A stretch of DNA of 44,400 nt from a virus (IMGVR_UViG_3300050010_000071:1-44400), one strand, 5' to 3'; counted from the first letter of the stretch, positions 1-6,595 are shown. Numbers and translations: made by a program. The notes: generated from the letters alone by a model not told the origin.

Positions 1-389
1 TGAACGTGCGGGGCATGATGGCGAATGATAAACTATCAAGGGCCATCGCCGATGTGGGTTTGCATGAGTTCCGGCGGCAGATCGAGTACAAGGCCAAGCT
101 GAACGGTGCCCGGATTATCGTGGCGGACCGCTGGTACCCTTCGAGCAAGACCTGTTCGACATGTGGATACAAGATGGAAGTCTTGCCGCTGTCGGTGCGA
201 GAGTGGACTTGTCCGGCCTGTGGCCGCGCTCACGATCGGGACGTGAACGCGGCGAAGAACCTCGTGAAATTGGCCGTGAGTTCCACGGTGTCAGCCTGTG
301 GAGAGGAAGGCTCTGGCGGTCGGCGCAAGCCGGCCACGAAACCAGCCTCAGTGAAGCAGAAATCCAGCGTCAAACCTACCTATGCGTAG
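1..389 (+). CDS. tnpB: TnpB (IS200/IS605 family), C-terminal part, cut by window edge
   Basis: The frame is open to the left edge, so this is the 3' part of a larger gene. The visible part begins with the LNVRGMM motif that follows the second RuvC acidic residue in TnpB proteins. It then has a zinc-finger pair (CSTCG and CPACG) and the last RuvC motif DRDVNAAKN. TnpB is the RNA-guided DNA nuclease of IS200/IS605 elements. The tail after the RuvC motif is basic and low in complexity, as is common. The stop codon lies inside a strong hairpin (371-394). Whether the element also has a tnpA cannot be seen. The right boundary falls in or next to a KilA-N gene, so the element probably disrupted that gene. 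Confidence 0.9.
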   Translation, partial: NVRGMMANDKLSRAIADVGLHEFRRQIEYKAKLNGARIIVADRWYPSSKTCSTCGYKMEVLPLSVREWTCPACGRAHDRDVNAAKNLVKLAVSSTVSACGEEGSGGRRKPATKPASVKQKSSVKPTYA

Positions 390-394
390 GTTTG
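371..394 (+). other. Right-end hairpin of IS element A
   Basis: A perfect 9-bp stem, CAAACCTAC (371-379) and GTAGGTTTG (386-394), encloses the 6-nt loop CTATGC. It overlaps the tnpB stop codon. Such subterminal hairpins are recognised by the Y1 transposase in this family and also form the 3' part of the TnpB guide RNA. It has no U-tract, so a terminator role is less likely. Confidence 0.6.
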
Positions 395-395
395 A

Positions 396-647
396 GCAAG
401 TCTGGAAGAACGGCGCCTTTCCAGTACCAATGCGTTCCTGGACGAGATATCGAGCGTTATGGGGATTCCCATAACGGAAATCGTCCAGACCGTTCAGGGT
501 GGCGCGGCTCAGAGGCAGGGCACCTTTGTTCATCCTTACGTCGCCGTCAACCTCGGACAGTGGTGCAGCCCATCGTTCGCGGCAAAGGTTTCGCAGTGGG
601 TCATCGATCGGTTTTCGGCAAAACCCATCATGACCTCCGGCTGGGGA
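396..647 (+). pseudogene. KilA-N domain protein, truncated fragment
   Basis: Translation from 396 gives a KilA-N core: TNAFLDEISSVMGIPITEI, then QGTFVHPYVAVNLGQWCSP, then AAKVSQWVIDRF. KilA-N is a DNA-binding domain of phage antirepressor and regulatory proteins. The N-terminal start of the domain is missing where IS element A ends. Similarity is lost just before the left-end hairpin of IS element B (648-667). No sensible start codon precedes it. The simplest reading is a phage regulator broken by two IS200/IS605 insertions. The frame continues to 884, but that part overlaps tnpA in another frame and does not look coding. Confidence 0.7.
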
Positions 648-667
648 CCGTCGCCTTCAGGCGACGG
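648..667 (+). other. Left-end hairpin of IS element B
   Basis: CCGTCGCC (648-655) pairs perfectly with GGCGACGG (660-667) across a TTCA loop. It sits about 70 bp before the tnpA start, where the left-end imperfect palindrome of these elements is expected. Confidence 0.6.
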
Positions 668-738
668 CGGAATGCCGGTTGCCCGTAGGGCAAAGATACC
701 TCTTGCGTTATCCTTCCGTCAAGCATATATCTCTCCTT

Positions 739-1140
739 ATGTCAGAGCCAAGGTACAGAAAGAACGTTGGGGCAGTCTTTTCCCTGAAGTTTCACATCGT
801 TTGGTGCCCAAAATATCGGCGCAGCGTGCTGGTGAGCCCAATCGACGCGAGGCTGAAGGAACTGATGTGCGAGGTTGCCGCTGAACACAGCATGATGATC
901 CACGCAATGGAAGTCATGCCAGATCATGTTCATGTGTTTGTCGAAGCCGATCCGACGCTCAGTGTCGCAGAGATAGTTAACCGCCTCAAGGGCAGGAGCA
1001 GCAGAATACTGAGACAGGAATTTCCAGGTCTCCGGTCCCGGCTTCCAACTCTCTGGAGCAGAAGTTACTTTGCTGCATCGATTGGTGGCGTTTCCGAAGA
1101 AGCTATTACGCAATATATCAAGAACCAGAAGGGCAAATAG
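739..1140 (+). CDS. tnpA: IS200/IS605 Y1 transposase TnpA
   Basis: This 133-aa protein has the HUH motif HVH (His63 and His65, within PDHVHVF) and the catalytic tyrosine at about Tyr126 (ITQYIKNQ), both hallmarks of single-strand Y1 transposases. Length is normal for the family. I chose the ATG at 739 because the conserved fold begins soon after it (FSLKFHIVWCPKYRR). The frame is open back to a TTG at 679, but that stretch overlaps the element's left end. tnpB follows after 3 bp. All key residues are present, so it may be active. Confidence 0.93.
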   Translation: MSEPRYRKNVGAVFSLKFHIVWCPKYRRSVLVSPIDARLKELMCEVAAEHSMMIHAMEVMPDHVHVFVEADPTLSVAEIVNRLKGRSSRILRQEFPGLRSRLPTLWSRSYFAASIGGVSEEAITQYIKNQKGK

Positions 1141-1143
1141 CCT

Positions 1144-2289
1144 GTGGCAATCCGGTCTTACAAGTATCTGATTCGACCGAACGGAGCGCAGCAGGCTGCT
1201 CTGGACGAGATGCTGGGGGCTTTTTGCGACCTCTACAATGCCGGACTGCAGCAGCGCATTGAGGCTTATCGGCGTCAGGGAAAGTCTCTCAGCTATGCCG
1301 ACCAGGCCAACGAGTTGAAAGCTGTCAGGCTTGCCGATGACCGCTTGGTGAAGTACGGGTTTTCGACTGAACAGCAGGTTCTCCGCAGACTGGACAAATC
1401 GTTCAAGGCGTTCTTTCGTCGTGTTAAGACCACCAAAAAAGCCGGGTACCCGAGGTTCCGGTCGAAGTCCCGCTATGACAGCGCCGATTTCCGCGTTGGT
1501 GACGGCCTGACGATCCGCAAGTCCGGAAAAATCGGCATCGTCGGCATTCCTGGAGAGATCAAGGTCAAGTGGCACCGGGAACTTCCGACCAAGCCGGTTG
1601 CTGCGGTCCTCTCGCGATCCGCTGGCCGCTGGTACATCTGTTTCCAACTTGAACGGCCCGAGGCCGAGGTTGCAGAGCGGGCCGTCAATCCGGTGGGCAT
1701 TGATGTCGGCCTGACTTCCTTGGTGGCTCTGTCTAACGGGGAAACAGTGCCGACGCCGCAGATCACCAAGACCGCAGCCAAAGGACTTCGTCGCCGTCAG
1801 CGCGCGCTGGCTCGTTGCAAGCGGTTCTCCAAGGGCTGGAAGCGAGCCAAGAAGGTTGTCGCGCGATACCAGAGCAAGATCGCCAATCGTCGCCGCGACT
1901 CTTTGCACAAGCTGTCCAACAGGCTTGCAGACGAGTTTACGCATATCGCGTTTGAGGACTTGAACATCAAAGGGCTTGCGAGCGGCATGCTTGCCAAGTC
2001 TGTTCATAATGCTGCGTGGAATCAGTTGATCTTCATGACGACCTACAAAGCAGAATATGCTGGTGGGATAGTCGAGTTGGTTGACCCGCGCAGAACGAGC
2101 CAAGAATGCTCCGAGTGCGGTACTATCGTCAAGAAAACGCTGGCAACGCGAACCCACCACTGCCCTGAATGCGGGCTGGTGTTGGATCGCGATGTCAACG
2201 CTGCCTTGAACATACTGCATCGTGGCTTTCCTAACTTTCAGGGGCCTGGAGCGGGCCTTGTGGCGTCAAGTCAGCGGGTTGCCGCATAA
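1144..2289 (+). CDS. tnpB: TnpB RNA-guided nuclease of IS element B
   Basis: A 381-aa, full-length TnpB. The RuvC triad is intact: Asp187 in GIDVGLTS, Glu271 in AFEDLN and Asp350 in DRDVNAA. The zinc finger has CSEC (322-325) and CPEC (340-343). The N-terminal segment carries the usual basic wedge/REC region, starting YKYLIRPNGAQQ. The start is a GTG three bases after the tnpA stop, so translation is probably coupled. TnpB uses a guide RNA made from the 3' end of its own gene plus the right end to cut DNA, which helps keep the element in place. Nothing essential seems lost. Confidence 0.95.
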   Translation: MAIRSYKYLIRPNGAQQAALDEMLGAFCDLYNAGLQQRIEAYRRQGKSLSYADQANELKAVRLADDRLVKYGFSTEQQVLRRLDKSFKAFFRRVKTTKKAGYPRFRSKSRYDSADFRVGDGLTIRKSGKIGIVGIPGEIKVKWHRELPTKPVAAVLSRSAGRWYICFQLERPEAEVAERAVNPVGIDVGLTSLVALSNGETVPTPQITKTAAKGLRRRQRALARCKRFSKGWKRAKKVVARYQSKIANRRRDSLHKLSNRLADEFTHIAFEDLNIKGLASGMLAKSVHNAAWNQLIFMTTYKAEYAGGIVELVDPRRTSQECSECGTIVKKTLATRTHHCPECGLVLDRDVNAALNILHRGFPNFQGPGAGLVASSQRVAA

Positions 2290-2331
2290 CTTGTCACAGA
2301 AGCCGCCGGCTTTAGCCGACGGAGTGTTCAC
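2200..2331 (+). ncRNA. Predicted omega RNA (reRNA) scaffold at the right end of IS element B
   Basis: In TnpB systems the guide RNA overlaps the end of tnpB and runs through the right end. Here a hairpin, CCGCCGGC (2303-2310), loop TTTA and GCCGACGG (2315-2322), with one mismatched pair, is followed by GGAGTGTTCAC (2321-2331). This resembles right ends of the family. The 5' limit given is a guess. The guide would be the roughly 16-20 nt after 2331, starting CGGCGTAGG. The prediction rests on family knowledge and this hairpin only. Confidence 0.45.
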
Positions 2332-2632
2332 GGCGTAGGTATTTTCCCCCTTTCTCCGGGGCGTGGTCCGTGATACCGGTTCGGGTCAGGCGGCCAACCG
2401 TGCTTGGCAGAAAAAACATAAAATCGTTGAGTTGTCACATCGTCACACAACCGTCACGCCTAACATATTGGCGCGATTGGTTTGTGACGACGTGACGGTT
2501 GTGACTGCGCAGGATACACACATATGCGCACATAGGCGCATATAGGCACATAGACGTATATCTATACATATCACATTAGTCACATAGTAACATATTATAT
2601 ATATCAGTATGTTAGATGTGATAAGTGTGTGA
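2332..2632. other. AT-rich non-coding region with GTCAC/GTGAC motifs
   Basis: No convincing gene is present. The stretch from about 2510 to 2630 is strongly AT-rich, with runs of CACAT, ATATAT and TATGT, unlike the GC-rich surroundings. It contains the dyad cluster listed separately (2431-2505) and further TGTGAC copies just after it near 2628-2640. The composition suits an origin or a regulatory region. Confidence 0.5.
2431..2505. repeat. Dyad-symmetric cluster of GTCAC/GTGAC pentamers
   Basis: Three GTCAC motifs (2434, 2442, 2453) face three GTGAC motifs (2484, 2492, 2501) around a centre near 2470. The inner part forms a perfect inverted repeat, CACAACCGTCACG (2446-2458) with CGTGACGGTTGTG (2491-2503). 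More GTGAC copies lie at about 2628 and 2636. This could be a repressor operator array or a replication-initiator binding site. The DNA shows the repeat; the role is inferred. Confidence 0.6.
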
Positions 2633-2899
2633 CTTTGTGACGGCTCAACATTTCGGACAAAACATGATCCTCGCTTCCGCCAAATTCCACACCCCCGAGG
2701 CCAGCGGGAAATCGAGGTCGAGAGCGTTGCGACGACATCATCGCCGTCGGCTGATAGCCAGGGTCAAGCTGCTGTTGCCGACGGTGCCGATGCCGCAGAT
2801 ACGAGCCAGGACGCGACATCCGTGCTCCAAATGGTGCTGTCGGAACCGCAGGCAGGACATGGGGCCGAAGCTCCAGGAGCGGAGGGAGGCGGATCGTGA
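2633..2899 (+). pseudogene. Possible 3' remnant of a phage gene
   Basis: The frame ending at the TGA of 2897-2899 reads as a plausible acidic, Ala/Ser-rich protein tail (for example VESVATTSSPSADSQGQAA) and overlaps the start of the next gene by a GTGA junction, as real phage genes do here. It has no start codon near its 5' end, because an in-frame TGA lies at 2630-2632. It may be the end of a gene lost when the IS elements arrived, or chance. A competing frame (ATG 2625 to 2927) is open but its product is Arg-rich and looks like an out-of-frame reading. Confidence 0.3.
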
Positions 2900-3162
2900 G
2901 CGCGACTATGCCCGACTGCTGGACTGAGACCGCCACGGAGGCGCGGATCATCGTGGCGGATGTGCCGGATCGGCGCGGGATGGCTGCTAGGCGGGCGGTT
3001 CTAGACGTTTTGGTGGCTGAGGCTCAGGCGGGCGGGTTTCACGACGTGCCGCACCCGCTAGGATTGGCGCCTGATGCGATGATTTCAGATTTGGCTACTG
3101 GGGTAGCGGACAAGACAGAGGCCATCCAGCGGGCAGATATGGGGAGGGAAACAGCATGTTGA
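2896..3162 (+). CDS. Hypothetical phage protein, 88 aa
   Basis: An 88-aa product with a GTG start preceded by GGAGGGAGG, a good ribosome-binding site. I do not recognise the family. The sequence is soluble-looking, with an N-terminal segment (ATEARIIVADVPDRRG) followed by a possible helix (RAVLDVLVAEAQAGG). Its last codons lie in the first copy of a 32-bp direct repeat. If the segment between the two repeat copies is removed, the gene would end in an ATGA overlap with the gene now at 3927, which suggests the two were once adjacent. Confidence 0.55.
   Translation: MSATMPDCWTETATEARIIVADVPDRRGMAARRAVLDVLVAEAQAGGFHDVPHPLGLAPDAMISDLATGVADKTEAIQRADMGRETAC
3127..3158 (+). repeat. 32-bp direct repeat, left copy
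   Basis: A perfect 32-base match to 3898-3929. It contains the ribosome-binding stretch GGGGAGGG and ends exactly at an ATG. The bases next to the repeat differ on both sides. Confidence 0.9.
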
Positions 3163-3302
3163 CGCCGCGGTCGGGTAGGTGGGATAGGTGTTTTCCGAGG
3201 GGCCAGGGTGTGGTATGCAAAGGAGGTTCGGCTGGCACCGGACGACCTGAAGCACGACCACCAGTTTCCTCGCTTCGTTGGGGCCGGTGGTCGAGAAATT
3301 GA
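3156..3302 (+). CDS. Short ORF started by the left repeat copy, 48 aa
   Basis: The ATG at the end of the left direct repeat has a good ribosome-binding site (GGGGAGGG), inherited from the repeat, and opens a 48-codon frame beginning MLTPRSGRWDRCFPRGQ. The product is Arg/Gly-rich and I recognise no domain. It may be a by-product of the insertion that brought in the Bro-N gene rather than a functional gene. Confidence 0.25.
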   Translation: MLTPRSGRWDRCFPRGQGVVCKGGSAGTGRPEARPPVSSLRWGRWSRN

Positions 3303-3358
3303 CCTCCTGTTGTCGTGCCGGGCGCGTGCCAGCACCGGCCTCAACGGAGACCAAAGCA

Positions 3359-3997
3359 ATGCCAAGCATCATACCGTTTGAGTACGAAGGAAAACCTGTA
3401 CGCGTCATCCAGGTGGATGGCGAGCCGTGGTTCGTGGCCGCCGATGTCTGCGCGGTTCTGGACCTTGAGAATCCAACGAAGGCGATTATGACGCTCGACG
3501 CCGATGAGCGCGCCCTAACCTCAATTCAGGGGAACAGGGGCGAACGCGAGGCCAACATCATTTCCGAGCCCGGCATGTGGCGCCTCGTCATGCGCTCGGA
3601 CAAGCCTCAAGCCAAGCCGTTCCAGCGGTTCGTGACCCACGACGTTCTCCCAGCCATCCGCAAGACCGGGCGGTTCGAGGCTCCGAATGCCCCGTCGCTG
3701 CAAATCGACGAAATGATCGATCGCGCTGTCCGTAAGGCGCTTGCCGCGCAGTCCCGAGCATTGCCAGCGCCGTCGAAATCCACCGTGCCGGAATATCTCA
3801 TGACGACATATGAGGCGATACGTAAAAGCGGGCCAAATGGCGTTTCCAGGAACACCCTGATAACTGGAGGAAAGCTGTTTGTGTCTGGGATCGTACTCAG
3901 CGGGCAGATATGGGGAGGGAAACAGCATGACAGAGACCAAAAAAACCAAATCCAGCAGCATGGCGAAACGCCGCTCCGGCCGGAAACGCCGCGCTAA
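3359..3997 (+). CDS. Bro-N domain antirepressor-type protein
   Basis: The 212-aa product has a Bro-N domain at about residues 5-110: IPFEYEGKPVRVIQVDGEPW, then FVAADVCAVLDLENP, then EPGMWRLVMRSDKP and FQRFVTHDVLPAIRKTGRF. Bro-N proteins are phage DNA-binding regulators and are often antirepressors. I chose the ATG at 3359 because GGAGA lies 9 bp upstream and the domain begins at once. No known C-terminal domain is visible. The last 33 codons run into the right copy of the 32-bp repeat and overlap the next gene by 71 bp, so the original C-terminus may have been replaced when this segment was inserted. Confidence 0.85.
   Translation: MPSIIPFEYEGKPVRVIQVDGEPWFVAADVCAVLDLENPTKAIMTLDADERALTSIQGNRGEREANIISEPGMWRLVMRSDKPQAKPFQRFVTHDVLPAIRKTGRFEAPNAPSLQIDEMIDRAVRKALAAQSRALPAPSKSTVPEYLMTTYEAIRKSGPNGVSRNTLITGGKLFVSGIVLSGQIWGGKQHDRDQKNQIQQHGETPLRPETPR
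3898..3929 (+). repeat. 32-bp direct repeat, right copy
   Basis: A perfect copy of 3127-3158. It supplies the ribosome-binding site (GGGGAGGG) and the ATG of the gene at 3927. The Bro-N gene lies between the two copies, which are 771 bp apart. Confidence 0.9.
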
Positions 3998-4622
3998 CGT
4001 CGACCGCCAGCCCGACGGCTCGGTCGCGCGCCGCATCCAGGTGGCCGATCGCGGGCCGGTGATCCTGCCACAGACGATCGAGCAACAGCGGGCGCGGCTC
4101 GGGTTGGCTCCGGGGCAAGAGGCCGCGACGGCGATCGATGCGCTCTGGGTGCGCGGGCTGCTCGGCTATCGGGACGGTGATGGCAGGAAGCGGCGGGATG
4201 CGCTGTCGGCATATCGGACGCTGTGGGTGACCTGGTCGGCGATGTCGGGGTCTCGGCGGTGGCATCCCGAGGTCGCACCGACGGGCGCCGATCTGTCCGA
4301 GGACGCGTGGCGCGCCTGCGATGACCGGATGTCAGCGGTTATGGGCGCGCTGCACCGGTTGCCTCTGTGTGGTCTGGCGATTTCGGTGCTGGAGAGCGTG
4401 TGTCTCGACGACGTGGTTCCACCGGCCCTGTTGGGGTTCGTGGCGGGCGCCAACCCCGACGCCGACCGGGTGAAGACGGCGCTGCTGTCAGGGGTCGACA
4501 CCGTGATCGCCGTCATGTCACGGCGGCCGAAGCCCCGCGTGGTGGTGTCAATCAGTCCAAAAAAATATCGGAACGGCACAAAAATCTCATTGACGCCGCT
4601 GCAAATCCGTGAAATACGTTAA
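3927..4622 (+). CDS. Hypothetical basic phage protein, 231 aa
   Basis: Starts at the ATG of the right repeat copy, behind GGGGAGGG. The first 30 residues are rich in Lys and Arg (KKTKSSSMAKRRSGRKRRAN), which suggests nucleic-acid binding. The rest has a helical segment containing LWVRGLLGYRDGDG and an RRDALSAYRTLWVTW stretch. I do not recognise the family. Its place, after regulators and before the small membrane-protein genes, would suit a late-gene regulator, but nothing in the sequence proves this. Confidence 0.65.
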   Translation: MTETKKTKSSSMAKRRSGRKRRANVDRQPDGSVARRIQVADRGPVILPQTIEQQRARLGLAPGQEAATAIDALWVRGLLGYRDGDGRKRRDALSAYRTLWVTWSAMSGSRRWHPEVAPTGADLSEDAWRACDDRMSAVMGALHRLPLCGLAISVLESVCLDDVVPPALLGFVAGANPDADRVKTALLSGVDTVIAVMSRRPKPRVVVSISPKKYRNGTKISLTPLQIREIR

Positions 4623-4916
4623 ATGCAGGTTCGAAATAGTGGGTACGCCACGCGGGCCTACAAAATATGGGACGAGATGACGACGGCTACGGCCGTTTCG
4701 CGAACCGCGCCCCCGGCTCCGGAATCCCCGAGAGCCTATAGCAGCGCAGCATGGTCGCGCACCCAAATTTCCGAGGCCCGCATGAACCCACGCCCCCGAC
4801 TATCTAGCGGCGCGATTCGCACGCCCGGCTGGCCTGACCACCACGGCATCCCAATCGACTGGGTCCCACCGCCCGTGCCGGAGCACCTCGCTCACCTCGT
4901 CGGGCGCGGATCATGA
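4623..4916 (+). CDS. Hypothetical small protein, 97 aa
   Basis: The frame starts directly after the upstream stop codon and ends in an ATGA overlap with the next gene, which supports translation. No clear ribosome-binding site precedes 4623. Internal ATGs at about 4677 and 4782 are alternatives, and the last would give a 44-residue protein. The C-terminal half is Pro-rich (DWVPPPVPEHLAH). No family recognised. Confidence 0.4.
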   Translation: MQVRNSGYATRAYKIWDEMTTATAVSRTAPPAPESPRAYSSAAWSRTQISEARMNPRPRLSSGAIRTPGWPDHHGIPIDWVPPPVPEHLAHLVGRGS

Positions 4917-5275
4917 CGGCCGGCGATGCCGGGACCTGGCTGCAAGCGGCGGCGGCGGTGGTCGCGGTCCTGATCACGGCCGCGACCTGGATGTTCACGA
5001 CCCTGCTGCGCGAGGTGCGCGATGCCCGCGCCGAGTCCGTGGCCGCCGGCAACCACCTGCACCAGCGTCTGGACGGCCTGCCGGCGGTGGTGGTGTCGCG
5101 GCGGGAGTACGAGGCAACCATCAAGTCGCTGGAGCACGCGATCACCGAGTTGACCAGGCAGGTCCAGCATCTCGGAGACCAGTTGGATAAAATGCAGAAC
5201 GATACGGCAAGCGGTCGGGTCGAGTTGATGGCGCATCAAGTGGATTGCCCGGCTCGCGGGAAGTTTCCGGGGTGA
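4913..5275 (+). CDS. Membrane-anchored coiled-coil protein, 120 aa
   Basis: One transmembrane helix at about residues 10-30 (LQAAAAVVAVLITAATW) is followed by a long amphipathic, probably coiled-coil region (EATIKSLEHAITELTRQ and onward). A short N-terminal membrane anchor plus coiled coil is common in phage accessory or lysis proteins such as spanin-like and holin-associated proteins. The lysis genes proper lie near 33-34.7 kb, so the role is uncertain. It is linked by ATGA overlap to the gene before and by GTGA overlap to the gene after. Confidence 0.65.
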   Translation: MTAGDAGTWLQAAAAVVAVLITAATWMFTTLLREVRDARAESVAAGNHLHQRLDGLPAVVVSRREYEATIKSLEHAITELTRQVQHLGDQLDKMQNDTASGRVELMAHQVDCPARGKFPG

Positions 5276-5511
5276 TCTACACAAGACAGGCCGACGGCGC
5301 GACGGTTTACGCCGTGCAGTACGATGGATCGTCCGCGTCCGCTAACAGGATCATGAACATGATAGGGACCAGGGGCATCATGAATACCGAGGCCGGGCTG
5401 TTGACGCCAATCGGTTACATCAGCCGGGGTTCGTGGGTCATCAAGGGCCGACGCGGGGTTGTGTCGTCCGCCACCGATGCGGTGTTCAAAGCCAAGTTCG
5501 CGCCGAAATGA
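5272..5511 (+). CDS. Small phage protein with GSWVIKG motif, 79 aa
   Basis: Starts at GTG 5272, inside the GTGA that ends the gene before it. The product resembles a widespread family of small phage proteins with an N-terminal strand (TVYAVQYDG), a middle segment and a C-terminal GDWIIKG-like motif, here SRGSWVIKGRRG, ending near FKAKFAP. The function of that family is not known to me. Translation is coupled on both sides. Confidence 0.65.
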   Translation: MIYTRQADGATVYAVQYDGSSASANRIMNMIGTRGIMNTEAGLLTPIGYISRGSWVIKGRRGVVSSATDAVFKAKFAPK

Positions 5512-5687
5512 CCGAGACCCACAAGCGCCGCGTCGTGCGGCATGTCCAGGCGCATCGGCGGCGGTACACGATCACGGTCAGCGCGGCGATGGTCGGGACG
5601 GTGATTGTGGTGTTCGGGGACTTCGTGCTCGGAGTACTGGGCAATTTGGCGGCCTCGGTTGTGGGGCCGTTTTTTGGGATGCATTAG
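5508..5687 (+). CDS. Small single-helix membrane protein, holin-like, 59 aa
   Basis: Begins in an ATGA overlap with the preceding gene. A basic N-terminal third (KRRVVRHVQAHRRRY) is followed by one or two hydrophobic segments (AAMVGTVIVVFGDFVLGVLG, then NLAASVVGPFF). Size and topology suit a holin or holin-like protein. A second candidate holin lies next to the endolysin at 34214, so this may be an antiholin or unrelated. The stop codon overlaps an inverted repeat. Confidence 0.5.
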   Translation: MTETHKRRVVRHVQAHRRRYTITVSAAMVGTVIVVFGDFVLGVLGNLAASVVGPFFGMH

Positions 5688-5740
5688 GAAAAATCGGAAC
5701 TATGAAGCTAGAACAGCGCGCAGTTGCGGATTTTTCCTAA
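5684..5740. repeat. 12-bp perfect inverted repeat with 33-bp spacer
   Basis: TTAGGAAAAATC (5684-5695) and GATTTTTCCTAA (5729-5740) are exact inverted copies. They could act as a weak terminator after the holin-like gene or as a regulator site ahead of the HNH gene promoter. They may also mark the left edge of the AT-rich HNH segment. Confidence 0.65.
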
Positions 5741-5756
5741 CAAAGACAGAGGTTTG

Positions 5757-5765
5757 TGATATAAT
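5757..5765 (+). promoter_or_regulatory. Extended -10 promoter of the HNH gene
   Basis: TGATATAAT combines a consensus TATAAT (5760-5765) with an upstream TG, the extended -10 form that needs little -35 sequence. No good -35 box is seen 17 bp upstream. It lies about 70 bp before the HNH start, in the only sizeable intergenic gap in this gene group. Confidence 0.55.
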
Positions 5766-5833
5766 TCGGGCCGAAAGCAGGCTGGAACCCCGCTCTCGAC
5801 CCTAACCTAACCGAGCTGAAAGGAGCTGCGGTC

Positions 5834-6595
5834 ATGGCTGACGATTCCTATACACCTGACGAAGAGTGGCGCGCAATCCCCGGACATGAGTTGCTGCATC
5901 TTAGTAAAGCACAACGCAAGAATGGGATGAAAAACTGTGTATGTGCCGATTGTGGGATAATTTCCACAGTGCGACGCGACACTAACCCAGTAGTTTGCAG
6001 AAGGTGCGCAAGCAGTCGTGGAGGGAGATCGGGAAAGGGGTCTGTTCGATCCGATCAAGTATCCTGCGCGGAGTGTGGAAAGATGATGCGGGCATCTCTT
6101 GGGCAGAAGTTTTGCTCATTAGAATGTAGACACGCTAACACACATGAAAATCGTCAATGCAAGCACTGCTTGAAACAGTTTGATGTCTACAAGAGTTCTA
6201 TAGGCGCAAATACGAATGCCGAAGGTAATTTTTGCAGCAGACCATGCTATGAAAACTGGATGTGCCAGACAGACAGAATAACTGGCCGTGGGTCACAGTG
6301 GAACAAGATAAGATTAAAAGCAAAAAAGCGTATGCCATTTTGCGCAATGTGCGGAACAACGAAATTATTGCAGGTCCATCATATAGCACCATTTAGACTT
6401 AGTTTTGATAATAGTCAGCAAAATCTAATAACTTTATGTATAAAGCATCACAAGTTTGTCGAGTCAATAACTCATGACATTGAGTCAACCGGATCAAGTT
6501 GCCAGGATATGAAAGTGGCATTGGGCGCTATGTTGATGGAACGCGCTATGGTAACTGCTACGGTAATAAAGGCTCGGATAAATGCTCATTGTTAA
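5834..6595 (+). CDS. HNH endonuclease with zinc-binding clusters
   Basis: This 253-aa protein has several CxxC pairs in its N-terminal two thirds (CADCG, CRRC, CAECGK, CKHC), then CAMCG and an HNH nuclease core: LLQVHHIAPFRLS, an Asn in SQQNLITLC, and IKHHKFVE. This layout is typical of free-standing phage HNH homing-type nucleases. The start has GAAAGGAG upstream. The gene is clearly more AT-rich than its neighbours and carries its own extended -10 promoter, which points to recent transfer. Its 3' end overlaps the damaged ParB/methylase gene by 14 bp. Confidence 0.85.
   Translation: MADDSYTPDEEWRAIPGHELLHLSKAQRKNGMKNCVCADCGIISTVRRDTNPVVCRRCASSRGGRSGKGSVRSDQVSCAECGKMMRASLGQKFCSLECRHANTHENRQCKHCLKQFDVYKSSIGANTNAEGNFCSRPCYENWMCQTDRITGRGSQWNKIRLKAKKRMPFCAMCGTTKLLQVHHIAPFRLSFDNSQQNLITLCIKHHKFVESITHDIESTGSSCQDMKVALGAMLMERAMVTATVIKARINAHC

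Larger units (their letters stand above)
1..395 (+). mobile_element. IS200/IS605-family element A, right part only
   Basis: This covers the tnpB 3' end plus the terminal hairpin. The right boundary is placed near 395 because KilA-N-type coding sequence becomes readable from 396 onward. The exact end is inferred from hairpin position and protein similarity, not from a known element end. Confidence 0.6.
648..2331 (+). mobile_element. IS200/IS605-family element B (tnpA-tnpB, same orientation)
   Basis: A complete-looking element with a left-end hairpin (648-667), a Y1 transposase gene, a tnpB gene 3 bp downstream, and a right-end hairpin (2303-2322) followed by GGAGTGTTCAC. These elements move as single strands, leave no target duplication and have no terminal inverted repeats, so the ends are estimates. 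The left boundary could be some tens of bases further left, inside the broken KilA-N gene. Confidence 0.75.

Noticed and set aside
459-884. 141-aa ORF as an intact KilA-N protein
   Set aside because: Only about the first 55 codons look like KilA-N and the domain continues upstream of this ATG to 396; the rest overlaps the IS end and tnpA.
742-2220. 492-aa ORF on the minus strand opposite tnpA and tnpB
   Set aside because: It lies fully antisense to two clear IS genes and its product has no coherent domain; a shadow of GC-rich coding DNA.
2625-2927. 100-aa plus-strand ORF
   Set aside because: Arg/Cys-rich product overlapping a more protein-like frame and the 88-aa gene; probably out of frame.
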